The position numbers were made by a program, and so were the translations under genes. Positions 1-7,750 of a DNA stretch of 64,000 nucleotides are shown here, piece by piece. Every line of letters starts with the position of its first letter. The first letter of the stretch is position 1. Source of the stretch: JAFDZV01 sp964455525 (GTDB lineage: Bacteria > Bacteroidota > Ignavibacteria > OLB7); assembly GCA_964455525.1 (NCBI GenBank), contig CAYVWR010000002.1, forward strand, positions 496,001-560,000, in the 5' to 3' direction. The notes under the pieces were generated by a model. That model was not told the origin of the DNA, did not search any database, and saw only the letters and a list, made by a program, of their open reading frames with translations.

Positions 1-2400
1 TACGCCGGGGCAAACGAGCGCCATGTGGCCGCCCCAAAAACATCGCAGTTGTCGGCCGAGCTGCATGGGATGTTCGATCGCTTGCTTGCGGCCGGTTCGC
101 GCGGCGTCGAGCGCGCCTACAACATCTCGAAAAAGGAGTTCGGGACGTTCTTCGATCGCGAGATCATTGATATCGACAGTGGCGTATCCACGCCGCTTCC
201 CGACCCGCTGGCGGTGCAGCTTGTGACGCCACCGGCGCTACAGGAAAATCCGCCCTATCCGATTCTGAAAGGAGACCCGGAGGCGTTCCCCCCACAGTGG
301 GTGATCGACCCGCTCGACCCCGATGCTGCTTCGGTGGCGGCCGGTCAGTTCCTGATTCATCGCGAGGAGAAGATGCTCCTCCCTTATCTCCCCGATCCCG
401 TTTCGCGTGGCCTTGCGCTCAAGGGGCTTCCGGGCGATGATGGGGTTGCCTTGATCCCGTTCTCCGGCGAGTGGCCCCTGCTCGACTGCTTCCGAATCAG
501 AATCGAAGAGTTCCCCGATCCGGTTGATTACTGCGATGGCACTAAGCATGTGGGGAGGTTCAAATGGGACCAGGGAGCGATGCTCCTGACAGTATATCTT
601 GGCAAAGGAGAGATTGCCCGTGTGCGTTATAGCTCCTTTCTGGGAGGAGAGGATCTTCCCCAGATGGGGATCGTGCAGTGGATGAGCGCTTCCTCACGGT
701 TCAATCTCCTGAAGGGGCTGCTTATCAGGGGGCAGCACTGGATGGTCACGCCGTACCGCGAGCTTGTGCTGGTACATGCGGTGCAGCAACCCCTCTGCGC
801 GCCGACGATCACCGAGCTGAAGGGCTGGAAGGAAAATCTCGGCCAGACGTTCGCCGAGCTTCACGGATCATTTTTTCTGAGCGTTCGCAGCACCGGCAAG
901 CTTGAACTGCTGGCGGAGTGGGACGAGCCGGTCGATTTCATCACCGAGCCTGTGCCGCGCGACGATGCATCGAGCGCCGATTATAAGCCGGTGCATGGGC
1001 AGGCCCATGTCTTCGAGGCCAGGATCGAGGAGTTCTATCCCGATCAGCTCCCGGTTCCAATACACTCCTTTCCCCCTGGGGCAACAGCCCTCGAAGAAAA
1101 AAGGAGGGCCGGAATGGCCGTGGTGCACCCGGAGATCTATCGTCATGAGTTCGGCGATACCAAACACCGCAAGGTGAACTATCGTCTGCTTGGCACTACC
1201 CGTTTCCGCGAGTATTTCCCCCAGCAGATCATCTGCAATCCGGCAAACCTCTCCCGGCAGGGAGAGGAGTACCGTGTAAGCATCCCCAGCTCCGCTCGCC
1301 CGGATGCGCCGAAGATTCTGTATGTGATCCCGACCTTCGGCTGGGATACATCGCAGAGGATCGGCAACGATATCGTCAGCCGCCGCTGTGGCGGCGGGCT
1401 TCGCGTGTACCTGGATCGTCCATGGTATTCCTCCGGCGAAAGCGAGATGCTGGGGGTTGTCCTTCTCAGCGGGGGCACAGGCCTTGCCTCGATCAAGGGG
1501 GGCGGCTTCAGCGATGCTCTGAAGCCCTATGTAACACAATGGGGGAGCGATCCGATCTGGGGGTCGGAAACCCTTGGCCCCGGTCCGGGCACCGGCGATT
1601 TCCCGCTGGCCAGCAACCCGGAAGGGGGAACGGCCAGCGGCCTGAGTCTGGACGAGCTGCGTGATGCTGGCGGCAAGCCCTATCCGGTGGTGAGCGTTGC
1701 CCCGCATGAAGTTGAGTACGACCCGGATCGTAAGCTCTGGTTCTGTGATATCGTGGTTGACTCCGGCAACACCTATTATCCCTTTATCCGCCTGGCGCTT
1801 GCCCGCTATCAGCCGAACTCGATCCCGGATGCGCACCTGTCGCGTGTGGTGCTTGCCGATTTTGCCCAGATAGCCCCGGACCGTGTTGCCGCCGTCACGT
1901 TCGATTCAGAGGTGAAGATCCGGGTGATGCTCTCCGGCGCCCACGGCATCAACACCTTTACCAAGGGGGAGGGATTCAATCCGAACGACAAGAAGACCTT
2001 CAAGAACCTCCTGTATTCTCGTCGTATCACCGCCACGATCGAGATGCCGATGCAGGGGGGAAGCGATCTCGATGTGGTGGATGCGATGGGATGGGGGCCG
2101 GTCTCAAGCGCGCTTACCGAGATCGAGCTGATCCCGTTTCAGCAGTACGATGCGCGTATGGTCTGGATGGCCGATATCACCTTGCCGGAACGGGCACGGC
2201 GCTTCGGCGGCAAGGCCTACCGCGTTGTCATCAAGGAGTACGAACGTCTGGAGGCCGATGCCGAGGTCGCTACTGTAGGCATTCGCAACGAGCGCGAGAA
2301 GGAATTGCTCAAAGAAGGCAGAACCGATAAGGATGGGATGGCGGTGTTCCAGAAGGATGCCATCGAGCGCCTGGTGTACGCCGATACGATCGAAATCTGA
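1..2400 (+). CDS. large uncharacterised protein, 5' end outside window
   Basis: The frame is open from the first base, so the gene probably starts upstream; the first start codon inside the window is the GTG at 25 (791 residues from there). I cannot assign a function. No signal peptide, membrane segment or catalytic motif is visible in the part present, which looks soluble and acidic. Distinctive, well-formed stretches include YRELVLVHAVQQ (about residue 240 from the GTG), HEFGDTKHRKVNYR (about 375), APKILYVIPTFGW (about 428) and RVYLDRPWYSSG (about 460). These resemble, from memory, a family of long uncharacterised bacterial proteins, but I cannot name it. The next gene starts 51 nt downstream on the same strand and codes for an outer-membrane-type protein, so the two are probably co-transcribed. 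The TGA at 2398-2400 is the clear 3' end. Confidence 0.8.
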   Translation, partial: YAGANERHVAAPKTSQLSAELHGMFDRLLAAGSRGVERAYNISKKEFGTFFDREIIDIDSGVSTPLPDPLAVQLVTPPALQENPPYPILKGDPEAFPPQWVIDPLDPDAASVAAGQFLIHREEKMLLPYLPDPVSRGLALKGLPGDDGVALIPFSGEWPLLDCFRIRIEEFPDPVDYCDGTKHVGRFKWDQGAMLLTVYLGKGEIARVRYSSFLGGEDLPQMGIVQWMSASSRFNLLKGLLIRGQHWMVTPYRELVLVHAVQQPLCAPTITELKGWKENLGQTFAELHGSFFLSVRSTGKLELLAEWDEPVDFITEPVPRDDASSADYKPVHGQAHVFEARIEEFYPDQLPVPIHSFPPGATALEEKRRAGMAVVHPEIYRHEFGDTKHRKVNYRLLGTTRFREYFPQQIICNPANLSRQGEEYRVSIPSSARPDAPKILYVIPTFGWDTSQRIGNDIVSRRCGGGLRVYLDRPWYSSGESEMLGVVLLSGGTGLASIKGGGFSDALKPYVTQWGSDPIWGSETLGPGPGTGDFPLASNPEGGTASGLSLDELRDAGGKPYPVVSVAPHEVEYDPDRKLWFCDIVVDSGNTYYPFIRLALARYQPNSIPDAHLSRVVLADFAQIAPDRVAAVTFDSEVKIRVMLSGAHGINTFTKGEGFNPNDKKTFKNLLYSRRITATIEMPMQGGSDLDVVDAMGWGPVSSALTEIELIPFQQYDARMVWMADITLPERARRFGGKAYRVVIKEYERLEADAEVATVGIRNEREKELLKEGRTDKDGMAVFQKDAIERLVYADTIEI

Positions 2401-2451
2401 TGCTTCCCCGGAAGGGAGAAACAGCGTAGTTCATTCTTCGAGAGTTTACAG

Positions 2452-4404
2452 ATGCCGAAGCCAATTAGCAGGGGAATCGCTCTTGTTGCAGTCCTGATCG
2501 GGAGCGCATATATGCGTGCGGCTGCCCAGCCGGTCGGAGGCCCCGATGGTGCCGATACCGGGGCGGAGCCGCCAGCCGGGGTGGCGGTCTCGCCGTTTGC
2601 CTTCTATGGAACCAGCCGTCTCTATGGCCAGCTTGCCAACCGGCAGGGGAGCTATCAGCAGACGCCTGATGATTTTGCCCGCATGGAGCTAAGCCCGACC
2701 CTCTCCTTCTATAACGTCCCGTTTACCCTTAGCATGCTTTTTTCTACCGAGGGGAGCGCCTATCGCCAGAATATCAATAGTGTTAGCCTCGACCTCGATT
2801 ATCAGAAACTCGAAGGTGCGTTATTGCAAAGGGCATACGACCGTCTGGGAGACCTCGATGAGCTTCGATATCTGAGCGAGACAATGGGGGGCGTTGAGCG
2901 CTTACGCGATTCTCTTGAAGGGATCGGCGCCGATGGGATGCGCGATCTGGATAGGTTGAGAGAGTATACCACGCTGGAAGGCCTTCAGGATAAGGCGGTC
3001 TCCGAGAGCATCAAAAAGCTCGACGAGCTTGGGCTGGTGGCCTCCGGCGAGAAGTTCTTTGCGGATTTCCCAGCCCTTGGGGTCGGCGTTACCTATCCCC
3101 GGTATTCGGAGCTGACGCTAAGCTCCGTGCCGGTCACCGGTCTGAACATCGAATGGAATCCCGGGCTGTTCTACATTGCCGTGGCAGGGGGGAAGACTCA
3201 GCGTGCCATACGGGCGCCGGGCGTGATCGACTCCCTTGTCTTCAATGAGGCCTATAGCCGCAATCTGTACGCCGGACGCGTGGGATTTGGCAAGAAGGAT
3301 GGCGGACATGTCATCCTCACCGGCATGTATGCCAGGGATGATGCCGGGTCGCTTCCGTTTGATTCCTCCGGTGTAGCTGGCACGCCGATGGCAAACTATG
3401 TGCTTGGCCTGGATGTGAATGTGCCGGTCGTGGAGAACTATCTGACGATACTCGGCGAGGTTGCAGGCTCAGTGCTTACCGGCGATATCAGCGCCGCAGA
3501 GTTGCAGAACAATGATGTGCCGGACTGGGTGCGCCGTCTGGTGGCACCCAACATCAGCAGTCTGGTCGATTATGCGTTTATGGTAAAGGCGGTCAGCCGT
3601 ATACCTGAATCGGATACGCGGCTCACCGCGTCGATACGGCAGGTTGGCCCGGTGTTTTTCTCGCTTGGCGCCCCGATCCTCCGTCATGACAATCTGCGCT
3701 GGGAGGCACGGGTCGAGCAGAGATTGCTGCGGCGGCAGATCACGGCCTCCGCCTATTACAAGAACGATGCCGACGATATCTACAGGCTGTTGAAGACGGC
3801 CAATACCAGCGTCACCTCCTTTGGCCTTGGCCTGGGACTGAACTTTGCGCGGCTCCCGTTCCTTCGTGTGGAGTATGCCCCCTACCGGCAGCGCTACTCG
3901 AATCTGGCCGATCAATCCGATATCGAGAACCGCACCACGCTTCTCTCGGCGATCACAGGGTATTACTACAAGGTGCTCGCTATGAATGCCGGAACCTCTA
4001 TCAGTTTCTCATCGCAGCAGAGCAACAGCCATCAGGGGCTAAGCGATTACGGCGTATCGAGCATCACTGCAAACCAGAGCCTCAACTTCCGCGTTCCTCT
4101 CGGCTTTTCCTTTGCCTATACCCACTCCCGGCTGAATGTAGGCGATAGTGCCGAGCAGGTGAACGCTCTGGATTTCTCCGGGTCGTATACCGCATTCGAC
4201 ATCTGGAGCAGCGCGCTTGGCCTTACGGTTGCCAAGCATGGAGACGATCGCAATACCGGGTTTTATCTGAGCAGTTCGGTTGGTCTGTGGAACACGGGGG
4301 TCTTCGAGATTCGTGCGGAGAAGAATGTGTTCAAGAGTTATACGCTGACCGCGAGCGATTTCGATGAGTTTGTGCTTATGGCGACGTTTACATCGAACTG
4401 GTAA
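2452..4404 (+). CDS. predicted outer-membrane beta-barrel-type protein
   Basis: 650 residues with an N-terminal signal peptide (hydrophobic stretch ending AAAQ near residue 26). After a short Gly/Pro-rich linker the chain is built of alternating polar/hydrophobic strands with many Tyr, Ser and Gly, and it ends in aromatic Trp (FTSNW), as outer-membrane barrels often do. A more helical, charged segment lies at about residues 120-205. I recognise no named family. Its product is likely exported to the outer membrane (inference). It follows the large unknown gene by 51 nt on the same strand and may work with it. The ATG at 2452 is preferred because it starts directly at the signal peptide; no strong ribosome-binding site is visible. 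Confidence 0.8.
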   Translation: MPKPISRGIALVAVLIGSAYMRAAAQPVGGPDGADTGAEPPAGVAVSPFAFYGTSRLYGQLANRQGSYQQTPDDFARMELSPTLSFYNVPFTLSMLFSTEGSAYRQNINSVSLDLDYQKLEGALLQRAYDRLGDLDELRYLSETMGGVERLRDSLEGIGADGMRDLDRLREYTTLEGLQDKAVSESIKKLDELGLVASGEKFFADFPALGVGVTYPRYSELTLSSVPVTGLNIEWNPGLFYIAVAGGKTQRAIRAPGVIDSLVFNEAYSRNLYAGRVGFGKKDGGHVILTGMYARDDAGSLPFDSSGVAGTPMANYVLGLDVNVPVVENYLTILGEVAGSVLTGDISAAELQNNDVPDWVRRLVAPNISSLVDYAFMVKAVSRIPESDTRLTASIRQVGPVFFSLGAPILRHDNLRWEARVEQRLLRRQITASAYYKNDADDIYRLLKTANTSVTSFGLGLGLNFARLPFLRVEYAPYRQRYSNLADQSDIENRTTLLSAITGYYYKVLAMNAGTSISFSSQQSNSHQGLSDYGVSSITANQSLNFRVPLGFSFAYTHSRLNVGDSAEQVNALDFSGSYTAFDIWSSALGLTVAKHGDDRNTGFYLSSSVGLWNTGVFEIRAEKNVFKSYTLTASDFDEFVLMATFTSNW

Positions 4405-4548
4405 AGAAGGAGGGTGGGACGCCCCGAACAGGGGAGATAGGAGATGGGCCTTGGCTCCCCTGGCTCACAGGAGGTTGTGCCAGAGGCAGGGAACCTCCGG
4501 GGGAGCTGTGTCACGGATGCCTCCGCAGATGCCGGGGCATGATCGCTG

Positions 4549-5184
4549 CTAACGATGTTCTCCGGCATCCTGCGGATCGAGATACTCATCATCAAGAGGA
4601 GAGTTGATGAGAAGGAGGCAGCCGCCATCGCTATGGGTATCTCTGTGGATCTTCTCGCTCAGTGAGGCCGCATAATCGCCGGGGTACAGGATTGTGCCAT
4701 TGACATGCAGATCCCCTTCCAGCACAAGGCATTCCTCCACCCCTACATGCCGGTGCATCGGGTAGGCCGCTCCCGGCTGAAGCCGCACCAGGAGGGTGGT
4801 TCGTTGCAGCTCTTCGTTATAGAAGAGCACCTTGACCGATATGCCCGGCATCAGCTCGATCCACTCCCCTTGGTTTGCCCGTACCACGATCTGTTTCGGA
4901 TCGGGAACAGCCGGTTCGGACGCGTCGATCGCTGCCATGATAGCATCCTTCACCGCACGGCGCGGTGCAGGCATCACCGATGCAATCTCCTCGGCCAGTT
5001 CCGCCATCGTCCGCAGATGCTCTTCGATGTCGTCGGGGGCGATCGCACCGGTATCGGCGGCCAGGTGTGCCTCAAACTCCGCCCGTTCGGCTGCCGACAT
5101 CGTGCCAAGGGCATAGAGCGCGCCGTCCCATCCAGGAGATGGGCTTTCGCTCGGATCAATGTCGTTATGTGAATTCTCTTGCAT
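4549..5184 (-). CDS. anti-sigma factor with C-terminal cupin (ChrR-like)
   Basis: About 211 residues. Residues about 20-85 hold a helical anti-sigma domain (ALYALGTMSAAERAEFEAHL) of the RskA/ChrR type, and residues about 105-200 a cupin: MHRHVGVEECLVLEGD followed by a later His (KIHRDTHSDGG) and GCLLLI, which supplies the usual His/Glu metal site. Such proteins hold an ECF sigma factor inactive until a signal, for ChrR singlet oxygen or zinc-dependent stress, releases it. The HxxxCxxC zinc motif normally found in ChrR anti-sigma domains is not visible, so binding to sigma is probably zinc-free. The sigma gene lies immediately upstream on the same strand. The ATG at 5184 is preferred over the further upstream TTG at 5223. 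Confidence 0.85.
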   Translation of the reverse strand: MQENSHNDIDPSESPSPGWDGALYALGTMSAAERAEFEAHLAADTGAIAPDDIEEHLRTMAELAEEIASVMPAPRRAVKDAIMAAIDASEPAVPDPKQIVVRANQGEWIELMPGISVKVLFYNEELQRTTLLVRLQPGAAYPMHRHVGVEECLVLEGDLHVNGTILYPGDYAASLSEKIHRDTHSDGGCLLLINSPLDDEYLDPQDAGEHR

Positions 5185-5380
5185 AGCTCGTCGCAATATC
5201 CACCAGAACAAAGTACTATCCAAGATACACTGGATATGTACGAAGGGGCCGTCGGTTCAGATTCCAATCTTCATGGTGGCCCATACAATTGGTTCCATTG
5301 TCGGCTTGTAACACCAGTCGGTATCAGATAAAGGTGGTCGGGACGTTCCATGAACCTGCATTGCCAGAATAGCCGAAGGA

Positions 5381-5977
5381 TCAGATCTCCTCGGCAACAG
5401 AGCGCAGACGGGAGCGAAGCGTTTGCATTGCGCTACGAATACGGGTTTTCACCGTGCCAAGCGGAAGGCCGGTATGCAGGGCGATTTCCTGATGGGTATA
5501 TCCGTTCAGAAATGCCATCTCTATCAGCACACGCTGTTCGCAAGGGAGGCTGGAAAGGGCCAGCGATATCTGCCCGGTCTGCTCCTGGCGTACCGTCTGG
5601 CGCCATGTGGTATCCTCTGCCTGCATCAATGGCCTGCCATCCTGCTCCGTCTTTAGAACATCACGCACCTCCAGTTGCTTCTGCTTGTGCCGCTTTGAGC
5701 GCAGCAGGTCGATCGCCCGGTTATGGGCCAGACGAACCAGCCATGTCTTTGGCGCGCCAAGCAGCGGTTGATATCTGGAGGCATTCTTCCATACCTGTAT
5801 GAAAACCTCTTGCAGGATATCCTCTGCGTCGTCGGTATCACGTACAATGGCGAGGATCAGGCCGTACAGAAGCTTGGAGAAGCGATCGTAAAGGACCGAT
5901 AGTGCTTCCTGGCGCCGCGTTGCGATGCACGCTATCAGTTGTGCATCGGATAGTAGTGATGTGTCCTGATCGTTCAT
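5381..5977 (-). CDS. ECF-family RNA polymerase sigma factor
   Basis: 198 residues. Region 2 is clear (DAEDILQEVFIQVWKNA and KTWLVRLAHNRAIDLLRSKR) and region 4 is a helix-turn-helix (LPCEQRVLIEMAFLNGYTHQEIA then PLGTVKTRIRSAMQTLR); region 3 is absent, as in ECF sigma factors. It directs RNA polymerase to a stress or envelope regulon that cannot be read from this window. The gene is followed by its cupin anti-sigma on the same strand (gap about 200 nt), the usual sigma/anti-sigma order. The ATG at 5977 (MNDQDTS) is chosen because an AAGGGT sequence lies 12 nt before it and because longer starts add residues with no family counterpart. Confidence 0.93.
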   Translation of the reverse strand: MNDQDTSLLSDAQLIACIATRRQEALSVLYDRFSKLLYGLILAIVRDTDDAEDILQEVFIQVWKNASRYQPLLGAPKTWLVRLAHNRAIDLLRSKRHKQKQLEVRDVLKTEQDGRPLMQAEDTTWRQTVRQEQTGQISLALSSLPCEQRVLIEMAFLNGYTHQEIALHTGLPLGTVKTRIRSAMQTLRSRLRSVAEEI

Positions 5978-6614
5978 TGCTGCAAGGTACCCTTTTGTCT
6001 GCGCAGCATCGTCGTGCCGCAGAAGGTTCACCAGAGGGGCGGCTGTGCCGGGCATGGGACGATGATATACGGAGAGAGGCTGGGAAACGTGTCGTAAGCC
6101 GTCGGTTGCTTATCACACCTGGCTCCACCATGGAAGCGAATCAGCTCAGGGAAAAGCAGAGGCAATTTACCTGCCAGACATGGGGGGACCCCCCCTCGTC
6201 AGAACCACCGTTCATACGGGATGCGGAGGATTATAACCAGGCTCGGCCAGCGGATCGTGGCTGATAAGCGGGGATTCCCGGTGGTGCGATGCCATGGCCG
6301 GTTGCCACGCACTGCCCAGGCGTAGAGCTGTGAGGATCTCCCTTCTACTACCTGAAGGTATCAACAGGGCAGAGGCTCGTACGAGAATCGGGTGGGGATA
6401 GATGCCATGGGGGGTAGAAACGTCGAACCAGCATTTTTTAGCAGTAGATTAAACGTTGTTATGCCGTTCGAGTGTCGTAGCGGTTGCAATGCGTCATCGT
6501 GCCGTGCAGGGTTGGCGCAGGCCGGGAAAACGATGGGATGCGGTGCTGTTACAAGCCGTTCCCCCTGGTGTCTTGGTCGATCACAGAGGTTCCTTTCATA
6601 TTGAGAATGTTGCC
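5978..6614. other. divergent intergenic region between sigma factor and lipoprotein genes
   Basis: This 637-nt gap separates the minus-strand sigma gene from the plus-strand lipoprotein gene and must hold both promoters, but I see no confident promoter. It contains a G6-A-C7 inverted stretch at 6182-6194. On the minus strand, 6202-6244 reads GAGCC ... GTATGAACGGTGGTTCTG, which resembles the 3' end (domain V) of a bacterial group II intron; no intron-encoded reverse transcriptase is present. No open frame here looks like a gene. Confidence 0.4.
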
Positions 6615-7478
6615 ATGAAGAAGATCATAGTTGCCTCTCTGGGGCTGTTACTGGCAGGGCTGGCGGCCTGTCAGGATAACTCTACCAATCCGGGGCCGGA
6701 GCCTGATGCTGCCTCGATGGCGTTTAAACAGGGTGCTCGGTATGAGTTCACCAGCCATCGTACATCGCCAAGCACCGGCGAGGTCGAGAGCGGCAGCGAG
6801 CGTCGGCGCACCTGGACGCTTGTCAATACATCGGCTAGCGTCCAGGGGCGTTCCAATGTCGCTGTATATGTCGATAGCATCTTTACAGGCGGCGGCCTGG
6901 TCAATGTCTCCGATTCGGTCTATCTCCAGCAGCAGACGGGGACGAACAATGTCTATCGCTTTGCCTCGCTTGCACCGGAACTGGACTTTGCCATGGCCTC
7001 GGCCATCAGCATCGATCTCGGCCGGGAATGGATGCAGGAGGCGAAGCTCAACGCAACCACAGCCCGCTGGTTTGTCGGCGAGTCGGCCGATACCGTGCAG
7101 ATGGATCTGAGCATCCCCGGCCTTCAGGGGATGAAGGTGGCGGTTACCGATTCGGCTGTTGCTTCTTCTACCGAGGCCATCACGATTGATGGGCAGACCT
7201 ATACGGCTACCAGGACGACCCATACGCTGGAATTGAGCCTTTCGGCGATCATCTCTCTGCCGATCATCGGTAATACCAGCATCAAGCTGACGAGCGCTTC
7301 ATTGAACCGGACTACCTGGATTGTGCCGCAGCTTGGCGTTATCGTCAAGGAAACGCGCGAGGGAAAGGTGCTTGATGTCAGCGGCGGCACCTATGGCACC
7401 GTAACCATCCCAGGGTTCCAGGTGCCGGTTCCGGGGTATGTATCGACCATGACCAAGGTGATCGCCACCGGCACGTAA
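6615..7478 (+). CDS. predicted lipoprotein, unknown function
   Basis: 287 residues beginning MKKIIVASLGLLLAGLAAC: a lipoprotein signal peptide with lipobox LAAC and the modified cysteine at residue 19. The mature part is rich in Ser, Thr and Val and reads as beta-strands; I recognise no family. A Ser/Pro linker follows the cysteine, as in lipoproteins that extend from the membrane. It is likely anchored in the inner leaflet of the outer membrane or on the surface. Longer frames upstream are open but lack the signal sequence at their N-terminus, so the ATG at 6615 is taken. A hairpin terminator follows 60 nt after the stop. Confidence 0.85.
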   Translation: MKKIIVASLGLLLAGLAACQDNSTNPGPEPDAASMAFKQGARYEFTSHRTSPSTGEVESGSERRRTWTLVNTSASVQGRSNVAVYVDSIFTGGGLVNVSDSVYLQQQTGTNNVYRFASLAPELDFAMASAISIDLGREWMQEAKLNATTARWFVGESADTVQMDLSIPGLQGMKVAVTDSAVASSTEAITIDGQTYTATRTTHTLELSLSAIISLPIIGNTSIKLTSASLNRTTWIVPQLGVIVKETREGKVLDVSGGTYGTVTIPGFQVPVPGYVSTMTKVIATGT

Positions 7479-7539
7479 GATCCCGGGGCATATCCGGAGA
7501 CAGGGGGGAGAAACGATCTGCTTATAGAGCACGCCTCGG

Positions 7540-7578
7540 GAGCGGTGCCGGGATGTCCGGTGCCGCTCTTCGTTGTTC
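7540..7578 (+). terminator. rho-independent terminator after the lipoprotein gene
   Basis: A 12-bp stem (GAGCGGTGCCGG at 7540-7551 with CCGGTGCCGCTC at 7557-7568, two G-U pairs, 5-nt loop) is followed by the T-rich run TTCGTTGTTC. Confidence 0.6.
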
Positions 7579-7750
7579 AGAGGGCGTATGCGATGATGCG
7601 TCCGGCAGGAAATCCCTTACGGATGATTATTATGCCATCGTGCAACCGGCTGCGCCGGAATCAGCAGGATTGATATGCCATCCGGCATCGATCCATGCCT
7701 GCTTCTCCGTCAACACCTATTCTTCCGGCACCTGCCGGGCATATGCCAGG

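Noticed and set aside
7553..7750. Possible lasso-peptide or RiPP precursor upstream of the asparagine-synthetase-like gene
   Set aside because: No leader/core pattern, no protease or PqqD-like gene, and the upstream extension is simply the open frame of the enzyme.
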